A stretch of DNA of 10,214 nt, taken from contig DHON01000030.1 in NCBI GenBank assembly GCA_002409965.1, positions 5,455 to 15,668 on the forward strand. The letters are read 5' to 3'. Each line of letters starts with the position of its first letter. Positions within the stretch are counted from its first letter, which is position 1. The position numbers and the translations under genes were made by a program. The notes beneath the pieces were generated by a model that had not been told where the DNA came from, ran no database searches, and saw only the letters and a list, made by a program, of their open reading frames with translations. This document shows positions 1 to 6,802 of the stretch, piece after piece. This DNA comes from Firmicutes bacterium UBA5389 (GTDB taxonomy: Bacteria > Bacillota > DTU025).

Positions 1-55
1 GGAGTGGCCGCGATTTCGGGAAGCAGGAAAGCGGGGGTAAGCTCAACAGACCGAC

Positions 56-78
56 TATGCGGCCTTTCAGGCCGTATG
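56..78. repeat. Imperfect inverted repeat, possible RNA hairpin
   Basis: The core CGGCCT (60-65) and AGGCCG (69-74) are perfect complements around a 3-nt loop. With two G-T wobbles the stem extends to 10 bp (56-65 with 69-78). No T-run follows on either strand, so it is not a standard intrinsic terminator. It lies upstream of the apparent promoter of the Mrp-like gene and may belong to the end of an upstream transcript. The first 81 bases are open in one plus frame (TAA at 79-81) and positions 3-152 are open in another. Neither stretch is recognisable as a protein. Confidence 0.4.
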
Positions 79-118
79 TAAGAATCGGCTTCAGTCTGTC
101 AGCCTCGCTGATGCCCGC

Positions 119-144
119 ATTGCCCTATCGGATTGCCCTATCGG
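119..144. repeat. 13-bp perfect tandem duplication
   Basis: ATTGCCCTATCGG occurs twice head to tail (119-131 and 132-144). It ends 4 bases before the putative -35 box of the Mrp-like gene. It could be a slippage duplication or two copies of a protein-binding half site. The sequence alone does not decide. Confidence 0.85.
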
Positions 145-148
145 GTTA

Positions 149-177
149 TTGACATATGTCCAAAACTCCTTTAGCAT
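149..177 (+). promoter_or_regulatory. Putative sigma-70/sigma-A promoter with overlapping palindrome
   Basis: A perfect -35 hexamer TTGACA is at 149-154. At 17 bp spacing there is TAGCAT (172-177, 4/6 to TATAAT). A better -10, CATAAT (175-180, 5/6), has a less favourable 20-bp spacing. The -35 box overlaps the perfect 10-bp palindrome GACATATGTC (151-160), a plausible operator. The gene start is at 214, giving a short leader of about 30 nt. The promoter would serve the Mrp-like gene and possibly the importer genes behind it. Confidence 0.55.
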
Positions 178-213
178 AATCGGGGACGTCAGTCAAAGAG
201 GAGCGCGATCTGG

Positions 214-1038
214 ATGATACAGATGTTTGAGCAGAATGCATTGTCAGATGTAAAGCATGTGATCGGCGTAATGAGCGGCAAGGGCGGTGTGGGCAAGTCG
301 TCGGTGGCGGCGCTTGCCGCGGTGGCGCTGGCGAGGCGCGGGCACACGGTTGGGATCATGGACGCCGATATCACAGGCCCCAGCATTCCGAAGATGCTCG
401 GCGTCCACGGCCGTCTGGACGCATCGGAGACGGGGATCTTCCCCGCTCAGACCGAGAGGCTTCGGATCAGGATCGTCTCCCTGAACCTGCTGCTAGAGCA
501 GGAGGATGCGCCGGTGGTGTGGCGCGGCCCACTCCTGATGGGCATGATCAAGCGGTTCTGGTCCGAGGTCAACTGGGGAGACACTGAGTACATGCTGATA
601 GACTTGCCGCCGGGAACGGGCGATGTTCCGCTGTCGGTGATGCAGTCCATACCCCTCGATGGGCTGGTCACAGTGTCGTCGCCCCAGGACGTCGCGGCTC
701 TGATAGTCCGAAAGGCCGTCAACATGGCCGCAATGATGGAGAAGCCTCTGATCGGCCTGGTGGAGAACATGAGCTACATTACTTGCCCCCACTGCGGCGA
801 GGCAGTGTATCCATTCGGCAAACCTTCCGGCGAGGAGCAGGCAGCTGGCCTTGGAATCCCGTTCATCGGCGGAATGCCCATCGATCCGGAGCTTTCGGCC
901 ATGGCCGACCGTGGGGAAGTGGAGCTCTATGAACACCCGATCATGGAGAGGCTGGCGGACGCGATTGAGCGGGCAGGGATTGAGCGGGCAGGGACGGAAG
1001 GCGCAGAGATAGCGAAAGCGGACGCGGAAAACAGATAG
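214..1038 (+). CDS. Mrp/NBP35-family P-loop ATPase, Fe-S cluster carrier
   Basis: 274 aa. The deviant Walker A SGKGGVGKS (residues 21-29) is followed by DADITGPSIPKMLG (50-63), the Walker B region MLIDLPPGTGD (127-137) and a CPHC motif (191-194). In the Mrp/ApbC/NBP35 family the two cysteines bridge a labile [4Fe-4S] cluster at the dimer interface, and the protein hands clusters to apo-proteins in the cytoplasm with ATP turnover. The N-terminal MIP18/DUF59 domain found in longer Mrp proteins is absent, as is common in short bacterial members. AAAGAGGAG (195-203) lies 10 nt before the chosen ATG; the alternative ATG at 223 is too far. The C-terminal tail carries a tandem IERAG duplication (residues 251-260) from a 15-bp DNA repeat. 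No functional tie to the transporter genes downstream is visible, although the 66-bp gap allows cotranscription. The family call is firm; the client protein is unknown. Confidence 0.93.
   Translation: MIQMFEQNALSDVKHVIGVMSGKGGVGKSSVAALAAVALARRGHTVGIMDADITGPSIPKMLGVHGRLDASETGIFPAQTERLRIRIVSLNLLLEQEDAPVVWRGPLLMGMIKRFWSEVNWGDTEYMLIDLPPGTGDVPLSVMQSIPLDGLVTVSSPQDVAALIVRKAVNMAAMMEKPLIGLVENMSYITCPHCGEAVYPFGKPSGEEQAAGLGIPFIGGMPIDPELSAMADRGEVELYEHPIMERLADAIERAGIERAGTEGAEIAKADAENR
963..992 (+). repeat. 15-bp in-frame tandem duplication in the Mrp-like C-terminus
   Basis: GATTGAGCGGGCAGG occurs at 963-977 and again at 978-992 without mismatch. It gives IERAG-IERAG in the protein, followed by a third looser unit. 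It lies in the variable tail beyond the ATPase fold, so it is probably tolerated. Perfect identity suggests a recent event. Confidence 0.9.
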
Positions 1039-1055
1039 TCAGCAAGCGTGACGGC

Positions 1056-1093
1056 AGCATAATATGCTCCTGCAATACATGACTGGGGTCATG
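1056..1093 (+). promoter_or_regulatory. Two small inverted repeats before the importer operon
   Basis: AGCAT-AAT-ATGCT (1056-1068) and CATGAC-TGGG-GTCATG (1078-1093) are both perfect inverted repeats in the 66-bp gap between the Mrp-like gene and the substrate-binding protein gene. The second touches the Shine-Dalgarno sequence GGAGGTGG (1093-1100). As RNA hairpins they could limit translation or stabilise mRNA; as DNA they could bind a regulator. No T-run follows, so neither is a standard terminator. I see no clear promoter of its own for the importer. Confidence 0.4.
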
Positions 1094-1104
1094 GAGGTGG
1101 GAGC

Positions 1105-2205
1105 ATGTCTTTCGTGGGACGGAGCAGGGTCGGGTCGGGAGCCAACGGTCGGGCTCGGTTCAGGGCCAGAGTTCGGGTCGCCGGCATGGCGCAGTTGGCG
1201 CGGGCGGCCGCGATTGTGGCGCTCGTTCTCGCGTGCGCGCTTGTCTTTGCCTCCCCGGCAGCGTTCGGCAAGGTCGGGCGGGGGTACACAGTCGTCCGTC
1301 TGTCGGAGGTGGTCAGGTCCATATTCTACGCGCCGCAGTATGTCGCGCTGGCGCGGGGTTTCTTCGAAGATGAGGGCCTGAGAATCGATCTATCTACCGC
1401 GTGGGGCGCCGACAAGGGCGCGGCCGCGCTGATTTCGGGCGCGTGCGATATTGGGTTTTTCGGGCCGGAAGCCGCAATCTACATCTATAACCAGGGGGCC
1501 CCGGACTATCTGGTCGGCTTTGCTCAGCTGACGCAGATGGACGGGTCCTTCTTCTTGGCCAGGGCTGGGATGCCCGACCCATTCAGCTGGGAGCATGTGA
1601 GAGGCAAGACCATCGTCGGGGCGCGCCTGGGCGGGGTGCCCGAGATGGTGCTGGAGTGGGTGCTCAAGAGGCATGGCATCGAGCCGTTCAAGGACGTGGA
1701 TATCGTAACCAGCCTGGCCTTTGCGGCGGCGCCGGGGGCGTTCGCGGCGGGGATAGGCGACTACATTGCCCAGTTCGAGCCGTCCATGACTGAACTGGAG
1801 ATGGCGGGGCAGGGCAAGATTGTAGCGTCGATGGGGGTTGAGGGCGGCGAGATCATGTATACGGTCTACCATGTGAGACGGAGCCAGCTCACGCGGGACC
1901 GCGACATGCTGATCCGATTCACCCGCGCGCTGTACCAGGGCATGAATTGGGTGGAGGAGCACACGCCGACCGAGACGGCGGAGGTGATTCGACCGTTCTT
2001 CCCAGATACGAAACTTGAGGTGATCGCCCGTATCGTGAAGCGCTACAAAGACCAGGGAACATGGCCCGCAACGCCCGAGGTGTCGCCCAGTGGCCTTATG
2101 CGGCTGCAGGAGGTGATGGCATCGGCGGGTGAGCTCAAGGCGGCTGTGCCCGCAAACGCTCTAGTGACGATGGAGATCACCCGGGCTGCGCTGAAGAGCA
2201 AATGA
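1105..2205 (+). CDS. NitT/TauT-type ABC transporter substrate-binding protein (NMT1/SsuA-like)
   Basis: 366 aa. The mature part starts near residue 60 and shows the typical opening of this family: a strand, then FYAPQYVALARGFFEDEGL (about 74-92), and ADKGAAALISGACDIGFFGPE, where family members contact ligand. It should bind a small molecule outside the membrane and deliver it to the permease encoded by the third gene of the set. The start is set by GGAGGTGG (1093-1100), 4 nt upstream. This gives an unusually long, Arg-rich n-region before the hydrophobic core (about 33-50); a second in-frame ATG (Met28, position 1186) has no equally good ribosome binding site. Cys44 sits within VLAC, but a long hydrophobic run follows, so the lipobox is doubtful and ordinary signal peptidase cleavage after AFG (53-55) is more likely. 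Members of this family import taurine, sulfonates, nitrate, pyrimidines, thiamine precursors and others. No neighbouring enzyme indicates which. Confidence 0.88.
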   Translation: MSFVGRSRVGSGANGRARFRARVRVAGMAQLARAAAIVALVLACALVFASPAAFGKVGRGYTVVRLSEVVRSIFYAPQYVALARGFFEDEGLRIDLSTAWGADKGAAALISGACDIGFFGPEAAIYIYNQGAPDYLVGFAQLTQMDGSFFLARAGMPDPFSWEHVRGKTIVGARLGGVPEMVLEWVLKRHGIEPFKDVDIVTSLAFAAAPGAFAAGIGDYIAQFEPSMTELEMAGQGKIVASMGVEGGEIMYTVYHVRRSQLTRDRDMLIRFTRALYQGMNWVEEHTPTETAEVIRPFFPDTKLEVIARIVKRYKDQGTWPATPEVSPSGLMRLQEVMASAGELKAAVPANALVTMEITRAALKSK

Positions 2206-3050
2206 GCGGGGGCGCAAACGTGGCAGGCGTGGATGACCCGGGCGGGCGGGCCAGCGCGATTGGGCTGGATCGGGTGTGGATGATCTACCACACCCGTGAG
2301 GCCGAGACTGCGGCGCTCGCCCAGATGAGCCTGGAAGTGGCGCCGCAGGAGTTCGTGGCGGTGGTCGGGCCGAGCGGGTGCGGCAAGAGCACGGTGCTGT
2401 CGCTGGTGGCGGGGTTAATCAAGCCCACGTCTGGGAGCGTTGAGGTATGCGGCGAGACGGTCACCGGGCCCAGCGGGCATGTAGGCTACATGCTTCAGCA
2501 GGACTGTCTCTACGAATGGCGCACCATACTGGGCAACGCTCTCCTTGGGCTGGAGGTACAGCGGGCGGTGACGCGCGAGAGTGTGGCAGTCGTCAGGCGC
2601 ATGCTGAACGCATACGGCCTGGGTGAATTCGAAAACCACTACCCGTGCCACCTATCGGGAGGAATGCGTCAGAGGGCGGCGCTTGTTCGGACGCTTGCGA
2701 CCCGCCCAGATGTGCTGCTACTGGATGAACCCCTGTCGGCGCTGGACTACCAGACCCGGCTCGAGGTGTCGGAGGATCTATATCGGATCATGCGGGCGGA
2801 GGGCCTCACGGTGCTCATGGTGACGCACGATATCTCGGAGGCGATAGCCATGTCCGACCGCGTGCTCGTGATGAGCAGGAGGCCGGGGAGGATCAAGTCC
2901 AGCCACAAGATCAACCTCACCTGTGAGCGGCAGACGCCCATTGGGCGCCGGGAAGCGCCCGAGTTCCGCGCCTATTTCAACGCCATCTGGAAGGAGCTGA
3001 CTGCAGATGGCCACGCAGTCGGATCGGCCCCGGCAATCGCGAGAACATGA
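2202..3050 (+). CDS. NitT/TauT-type ABC transporter ATP-binding protein (SsuB/TauB-like)
   Basis: 282 aa, a single nucleotide-binding domain. In order: Walker A GPSGCGKST (56-64), Q-loop in MLQQD (97-101), signature LSGGMRQR (151-158), Walker B VLLLDEP (171-177), D-loop SALD (179-182) and H-switch in VTHD (207-210). All catalytic residues are present, so it should hydrolyse ATP as a homodimer on the cytoplasmic face of the permease. The ATG overlaps the TGA of the binding-protein gene by 4 bp (ATGA), a sign of translational coupling; there is no strong ribosome binding site of its own. About 70 residues follow the H-switch, as in SsuB/TauB. The first 20 residues are Gly/Asp-rich and vary in the family. 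Confidence 0.95.
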   Translation: MSGGANVAGVDDPGGRASAIGLDRVWMIYHTREAETAALAQMSLEVAPQEFVAVVGPSGCGKSTVLSLVAGLIKPTSGSVEVCGETVTGPSGHVGYMLQQDCLYEWRTILGNALLGLEVQRAVTRESVAVVRRMLNAYGLGEFENHYPCHLSGGMRQRAALVRTLATRPDVLLLDEPLSALDYQTRLEVSEDLYRIMRAEGLTVLMVTHDISEAIAMSDRVLVMSRRPGRIKSSHKINLTCERQTPIGRREAPEFRAYFNAIWKELTADGHAVGSAPAIART

Positions 3051-3825
3051 GGCGTTTCTGAGCAGCCTGGCCAGGCGGCGTATGGTGGTGAGTGTGGCCC
3101 GAGCACTGATTCTGGCTGCGTTTGTGGTGTTGTGGGAGGTTGCGGCACGGCGGGGGTGGATCAATGCCTTCGTCGTGTCGCAGCCTTCCAGGGCATTCGC
3201 GACGGCCGTTTCGATGGCGCGCCGCGGGGAGCTCTGGCTTCACCTCGGCATGACCGTAGGCGAGACGGCCATCGGGTTCACCGTGGGCACGCTGATCGGG
3301 ATAGTGGCCGCGGTGCTTCTGTGGTGGTCGGATCTGCTCTCCGACATACTGGATCCATACATCGTGGTGCTCAATTCCATACCCAAGGTGGCGCTGGGCC
3401 CCATATTCATTGTGTGGCTGGGAACAACGGTCACTGCGATCATCGCCATGGCCATCGCGATATCGGTGGTCGTGACGATAATGATGGTTTATGTGGGGTT
3501 CCGCCAGGTGGACCCGGACCGGGTGAAACTTCTCCGAACCTTCGGCGCTACGCGACTGCAGATACTCAGCAAGGTGGTGTTGCCTGCGAGCGTTCCGGTG
3601 ATGATTGCTGCGCTCAAGGTGAACGTGGGGCTATCCATGGTGGGCACGATCGTCGGCGAGTTTTTGGTGTCGAAGGCGGGATTGGGTTTCCTGATCGTCT
3701 ACGGCGGACAGGTGTTCAACATGAGCCTGGTGATGAGCTCAGTGATACTGCTGTCCATCGTGTCCGTGCTGCTCTACTACGGGGTATCGGCGCTCGAACG
3801 GGCGGTGATGCGGACGAGGGGGTAG
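3007..3825 (+). CDS. NitT/TauT-type ABC transporter permease (SsuC/TauC-like)
   Basis: 272 aa integral membrane protein of the BPD_transp_1 type. Hydrophobic segments lie near residues 28-46, 82-106, 117-137, 140-163, 196-218 and 238-260, consistent with six helices. The cytoplasmic EAA loop that docks on the ATPase is recognisable as FGATRLQILSKVVLPASVP (179-197). AAGGAG (2991-2996) lies 10 nt before the ATG and inside the ATPase gene; the two reading frames overlap by 44 bp. The protein forms a homodimeric channel with the ATPase of the preceding gene and completes a three-gene importer. The substrate is unknown. Confidence 0.94.
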   Translation: MATQSDRPRQSREHEAFLSSLARRRMVVSVARALILAAFVVLWEVAARRGWINAFVVSQPSRAFATAVSMARRGELWLHLGMTVGETAIGFTVGTLIGIVAAVLLWWSDLLSDILDPYIVVLNSIPKVALGPIFIVWLGTTVTAIIAMAIAISVVVTIMMVYVGFRQVDPDRVKLLRTFGATRLQILSKVVLPASVPVMIAALKVNVGLSMVGTIVGEFLVSKAGLGFLIVYGGQVFNMSLVMSSVILLSIVSVLLYYGVSALERAVMRTRG

Positions 3826-4081
3826 TATTCTCGCATGCCCCTGAGTTCCATTTCCATCATCTCTGCCGTTCTCGACATGGTTATGGCTCCGTTCTCCAGT
3901 GCTTGACGGACCAATATTGTCCTCGGAATGCCGCGTGCTTGTTGGAGTAGTGTACGTCATCGGGTTGAAGGCGGTAGAGTACTGCCTCGTAGCAGGGTGA
4001 CATTCGCAAGGATTACTTCCCGGGATTTCATGCGTCTCTGGACGCGGAAGCGCACCCGCTTCGGCGTATCCAAAGGTAGCG
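3826..4081. other. Convergent intergenic region with two short hairpins
   Basis: This is a 256-bp gap between the 3' ends of the two transporter operons. Two adjacent perfect hairpins are present: GCGTC-TCTG-GACGC (4032-4045) and GAAGCG-CACC-CGCTTC (4047-4062). Neither is followed by a T-run, so I do not call an intrinsic terminator; transcripts may end by Rho or be processed. On the minus strand a frame open from 3956 to 3777 encodes a peptide that looks partly protein-like and is discussed as a finding. No intact gene is supported. Confidence 0.6.
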
Positions 4082-6802
4082 TCATATTAGGTAAGTGCTG
4101 GCCAACTTGCCATCTCTGAGCATCTCGGCGGCGGTTCCGGACGCGGCGATTCGCCCGTCTCGCAGGATGTAGGCTCGGTCTGCCACCGACAGCGCAGCCT
4201 GAGCGTTCTGCTCCACAAGCAGCACGGCGGTGCCTGTCCCGTTAATCTCGCGTATCGCTTCCATGACTCGGTCGACCATGATCGGCGCGAGGCCCATGGA
4301 CGGTTCGTCCATACATATCAGCTGCGGCGAAGCTACCAGGGCTCGCGCGATGGCCAGCATCTGCTGTTCTCCGCCTGATAGTGTCCCGGCAAGCTGGCTG
4401 CGGCGCTCGGCGAGCACAGGGAAGAGGTTGATTACTTGCTCGACCTGGCTTTGATTGGCGGCTCGGACATCAGCCCCGGCTCTGGTCCTGGCTTTCCCGG
4501 TCGCCGCGGCTGAGGCTTCAGCTGCGGCCTCCAGATTCTCGAGCACTGTGAGCTCGTAGAACACCCGGCGCCCTTCGGGTACGATGCCGATCCCCATTCG
4601 CACGATCTCGTTGGTGGGACGTCCGTCTACGCGGCGCCCCATGAAGCGGATCTCGCCACGTGACGGACGCAGTCTGCCCATTATCGTCTTGATGGCTGTG
4701 CTCTTGCCGGCTGCGTTTGCTCCGAGCAACGCAACGACTTCGCCCGGATGTACTTCAATGTCGATTCCCTGCAGAACTGCGGCCGGGCCGTAGGACGCGT
4801 GCACGCCGGCCAGCTCCAGGATGGGGGAAACCTCCAGCGAGGGCCCGGCACTGGCGTCAGCGCCGATCGAGGCCGGCGCCGACTCCGCCCTTGTCGACCC
4901 CAGGTAGGCCCGGATGACCTTGGGATGGGCGGCTATCTCAGAAGGGGTGCCGGCGGCTATGACTTCGCCGTGGTCGAGTGCGATAACGCGGTCGCATGCG
5001 GCGGCTATGAGGTCCATATGGTGTTCAATGACGATGATCGTGTAGCCTCGGCCGCGAAGGGCGACGATGTCGTCTACCATCGCTGCGATCTCTTCAGGAG
5101 TCATGCCGGCAGCCGGTTCATCCAAGAGCAGCAGCTTGGAGCCGGTTGCGATGGCGCGAGCCACCTCAACCCGGCGACGGTCGGGATAAGATAGATGGCG
5201 GACCAGCGAGGCTTCGCGCGTTACGAGTGAGGTGTCCACCAAGGCGAGCGCTTCGCGAGCGCGGGCCACCTCCTGCGATTCCTGGTGTGCGTGCGCTGCT
5301 GACCGTGCTAGGGCTCCGAGCGCGTTGCTCTGCCCCTGTAGGTGACAGCCGGTCAGGACGTTTTCCAGCACCGACTGGGTCTCGAACAGGCGGATGTGCT
5401 GGAAAGTTCGCGCCACTCCCAACGAAGCCACCTCGTGCGGAGCGAGTCCCGTCGCGGCTTGGCCGTGAACGCGCACTTCCCCCGCGGACGGCTTGACGAG
5501 GCCTGTGATCAGGTTGAACAGCGTGGTCTTGCCTGCGCCGTTGGGCCCGATTAGCCCCAGGATCTCGCCTGCGTGGGCAATGAAGCGCACCTTCGATACG
5601 GCTGCGAGGCCGCCGAAATTGCAGCCCAGGCCGGACACTTCGAGGACTGGGCACGGGGGCGAGGTTGCAGTTTCCGTCTTGGGTTCTGCCGAACTACTCG
5701 AGTCTGGAGGCTGCCTGCGGCTGATGCCTACCAGTCTCTCGCCCTGGGCGATCAGTCCCTGCGGGCGGAAGACGGCCAGAAGGACCAGGGCGAAGCCGTA
5801 GATGAGCATGCGGTATATGCTGTAGGTCCGCAGGACCTCGGGGAGGACCTGCAGGACGAGCACGCCCAGCATGATTCCGGGTATGCTTCTGATTCCTCCG
5901 AGAATGGCCATGCAGTAAAGCGCGATCGTCTCGGACATGGTGAAGTTCTGCGGGAAGACCGCGCCCTGCCACGATGCGAATAGCGCTCCCGCGAACCCGG
6001 CGATGGCGGCGGCGGTTACGAATGCCGACACGCGGTAGCGGCGGACGTTGACGCCCATGCAGGCTGCGGCGGTCTCATCCTCGCGCAGGGCGTTCCATGC
6101 GCGGCCTGTTTTGGAGCCGACTACGCGTGCAATTCCGACCAGAACGAGCGCGGCGAAGACCCAGATAAGGACGTATGAAGACTCTAGCGAAGCGAAGGTG
6201 AACCCGAGTATCCTGGGTGGGTCGATTGCCACGATCCCATTGGGGCCGTTGGTGATGTTGATCGGTCGGTCCATGTTGTTCAGTAGGATCCTTACGATCT
6301 GTCCGAATCCGAGGGTAACCATTGCCAGATAGTCGCCGTGTAGCCGCAGTGTGGGCACGCTCACCGCCAAGCCGGCGAGGCCTGCAGCTAGGGCTGAGGC
6401 CAGGGCGGCGGGAAGAAAGGCCGAGTGCAGTCCGAACTTGGGCGAAGCGAGCAGAGCGTAGATGTAGGCGCCGATGCCGTAGAACCCGGCGTAACCCAGA
6501 TCGAGCAGGCCCGCCTGCCCTGCGACGATGGAGAGCCCCGCAGCCAGTATTAGGTAGACGCCCACCGATCCGCCCGCGCGGATGAGGTAGTAGTTCCGCA
6601 GGATGAGCGGCAGCGGCAGCAGCACAGCGTACGCCGCGAAGACGAGCGCCCGCGGGAGGCTGGCCGCTCGGCGCGCCCTGCGAGCTCGGAGCGCTTGGAG
6701 CCCTCGGCGAGCTGCGCACGTGCGGGGAAGGGCATCGTCTTGCATGATTTTCAGACTCATTCTATCTCCAGCCTCCATTTGCTGCCGGGACTCGCGCTTC
6801 AT
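4082..6802 (-). CDS. LivM-LivG-LivF fusion: HAAT-family permease and two ATPases in one protein
   Basis: 906 aa in one uninterrupted frame. Residues about 55-355 are a LivM-type permease (GLSIVAGQAGLLDLGYAGFYG at 89-109, LGGIRSIPG at 301-309). A Ser/Pro linker (356-385) joins it to a LivG-type ATPase (386-637): Walker A GPNGAGKTT (419-427), Q468, signature LSYPD (537-541), Walker B LLLLDEP (557-563), H594. An Ala/Ser linker (638-660) leads to a LivF-type ATPase (661-906): Walker A GANAAGKST (694-702), signature LSGGEQQ (808-814), MDEP (831-834), and VEQN in the H-loop as usual for LivF. Normally these are three genes. The protein supplies one permease half and both ATPases of an amino acid importer and pairs with LivH. 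The ATG overlaps the livH TGA by 4 bp. An internal ATG (Met15, 6760) has GGAGG/GGAG upstream and could be the true start. LSYPD and the Ala in Walker A are unusual. Confidence 0.93.
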   Translation of the reverse strand: MKRESRQQMEAGDRMSLKIMQDDALPRTCAARRGLQALRARRARRAASLPRALVFAAYAVLLPLPLILRNYYLIRAGGSVGVYLILAAGLSIVAGQAGLLDLGYAGFYGIGAYIYALLASPKFGLHSAFLPAALASALAAGLAGLAVSVPTLRLHGDYLAMVTLGFGQIVRILLNNMDRPINITNGPNGIVAIDPPRILGFTFASLESSYVLIWVFAALVLVGIARVVGSKTGRAWNALREDETAAACMGVNVRRYRVSAFVTAAAIAGFAGALFASWQGAVFPQNFTMSETIALYCMAILGGIRSIPGIMLGVLVLQVLPEVLRTYSIYRMLIYGFALVLLAVFRPQGLIAQGERLVGISRRQPPDSSSSAEPKTETATSPPCPVLEVSGLGCNFGGLAAVSKVRFIAHAGEILGLIGPNGAGKTTLFNLITGLVKPSAGEVRVHGQAATGLAPHEVASLGVARTFQHIRLFETQSVLENVLTGCHLQGQSNALGALARSAAHAHQESQEVARAREALALVDTSLVTREASLVRHLSYPDRRRVEVARAIATGSKLLLLDEPAAGMTPEEIAAMVDDIVALRGRGYTIIVIEHHMDLIAAACDRVIALDHGEVIAAGTPSEIAAHPKVIRAYLGSTRAESAPASIGADASAGPSLEVSPILELAGVHASYGPAAVLQGIDIEVHPGEVVALLGANAAGKSTAIKTIMGRLRPSRGEIRFMGRRVDGRPTNEIVRMGIGIVPEGRRVFYELTVLENLEAAAEASAAATGKARTRAGADVRAANQSQVEQVINLFPVLAERRSQLAGTLSGGEQQMLAIARALVASPQLICMDEPSMGLAPIMVDRVMEAIREINGTGTAVLLVEQNAQAALSVADRAYILRDGRIAASGTAAEMLRDGKLASTYLI

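Noticed and set aside
3132..3950. Long plus-strand open frame of 272 codons overlapping the permease
   Set aside because: Rich in Gly, His, Arg and Asp without domain pattern, and it lies over the well-recognised permease in another frame. It is a GC-rich shadow frame.
4032..4062. Adjacent hairpins as a bidirectional intrinsic terminator
   Set aside because: Stems are only 5 and 6 bp and neither strand has a following T-run.
5166..5654. Minus-strand 162-codon frame and other long frames inside the LivMGF gene
   Set aside because: They overlap the fused ABC protein in alternative frames, have Arg/Pro-rich low-complexity composition and carry no motifs.
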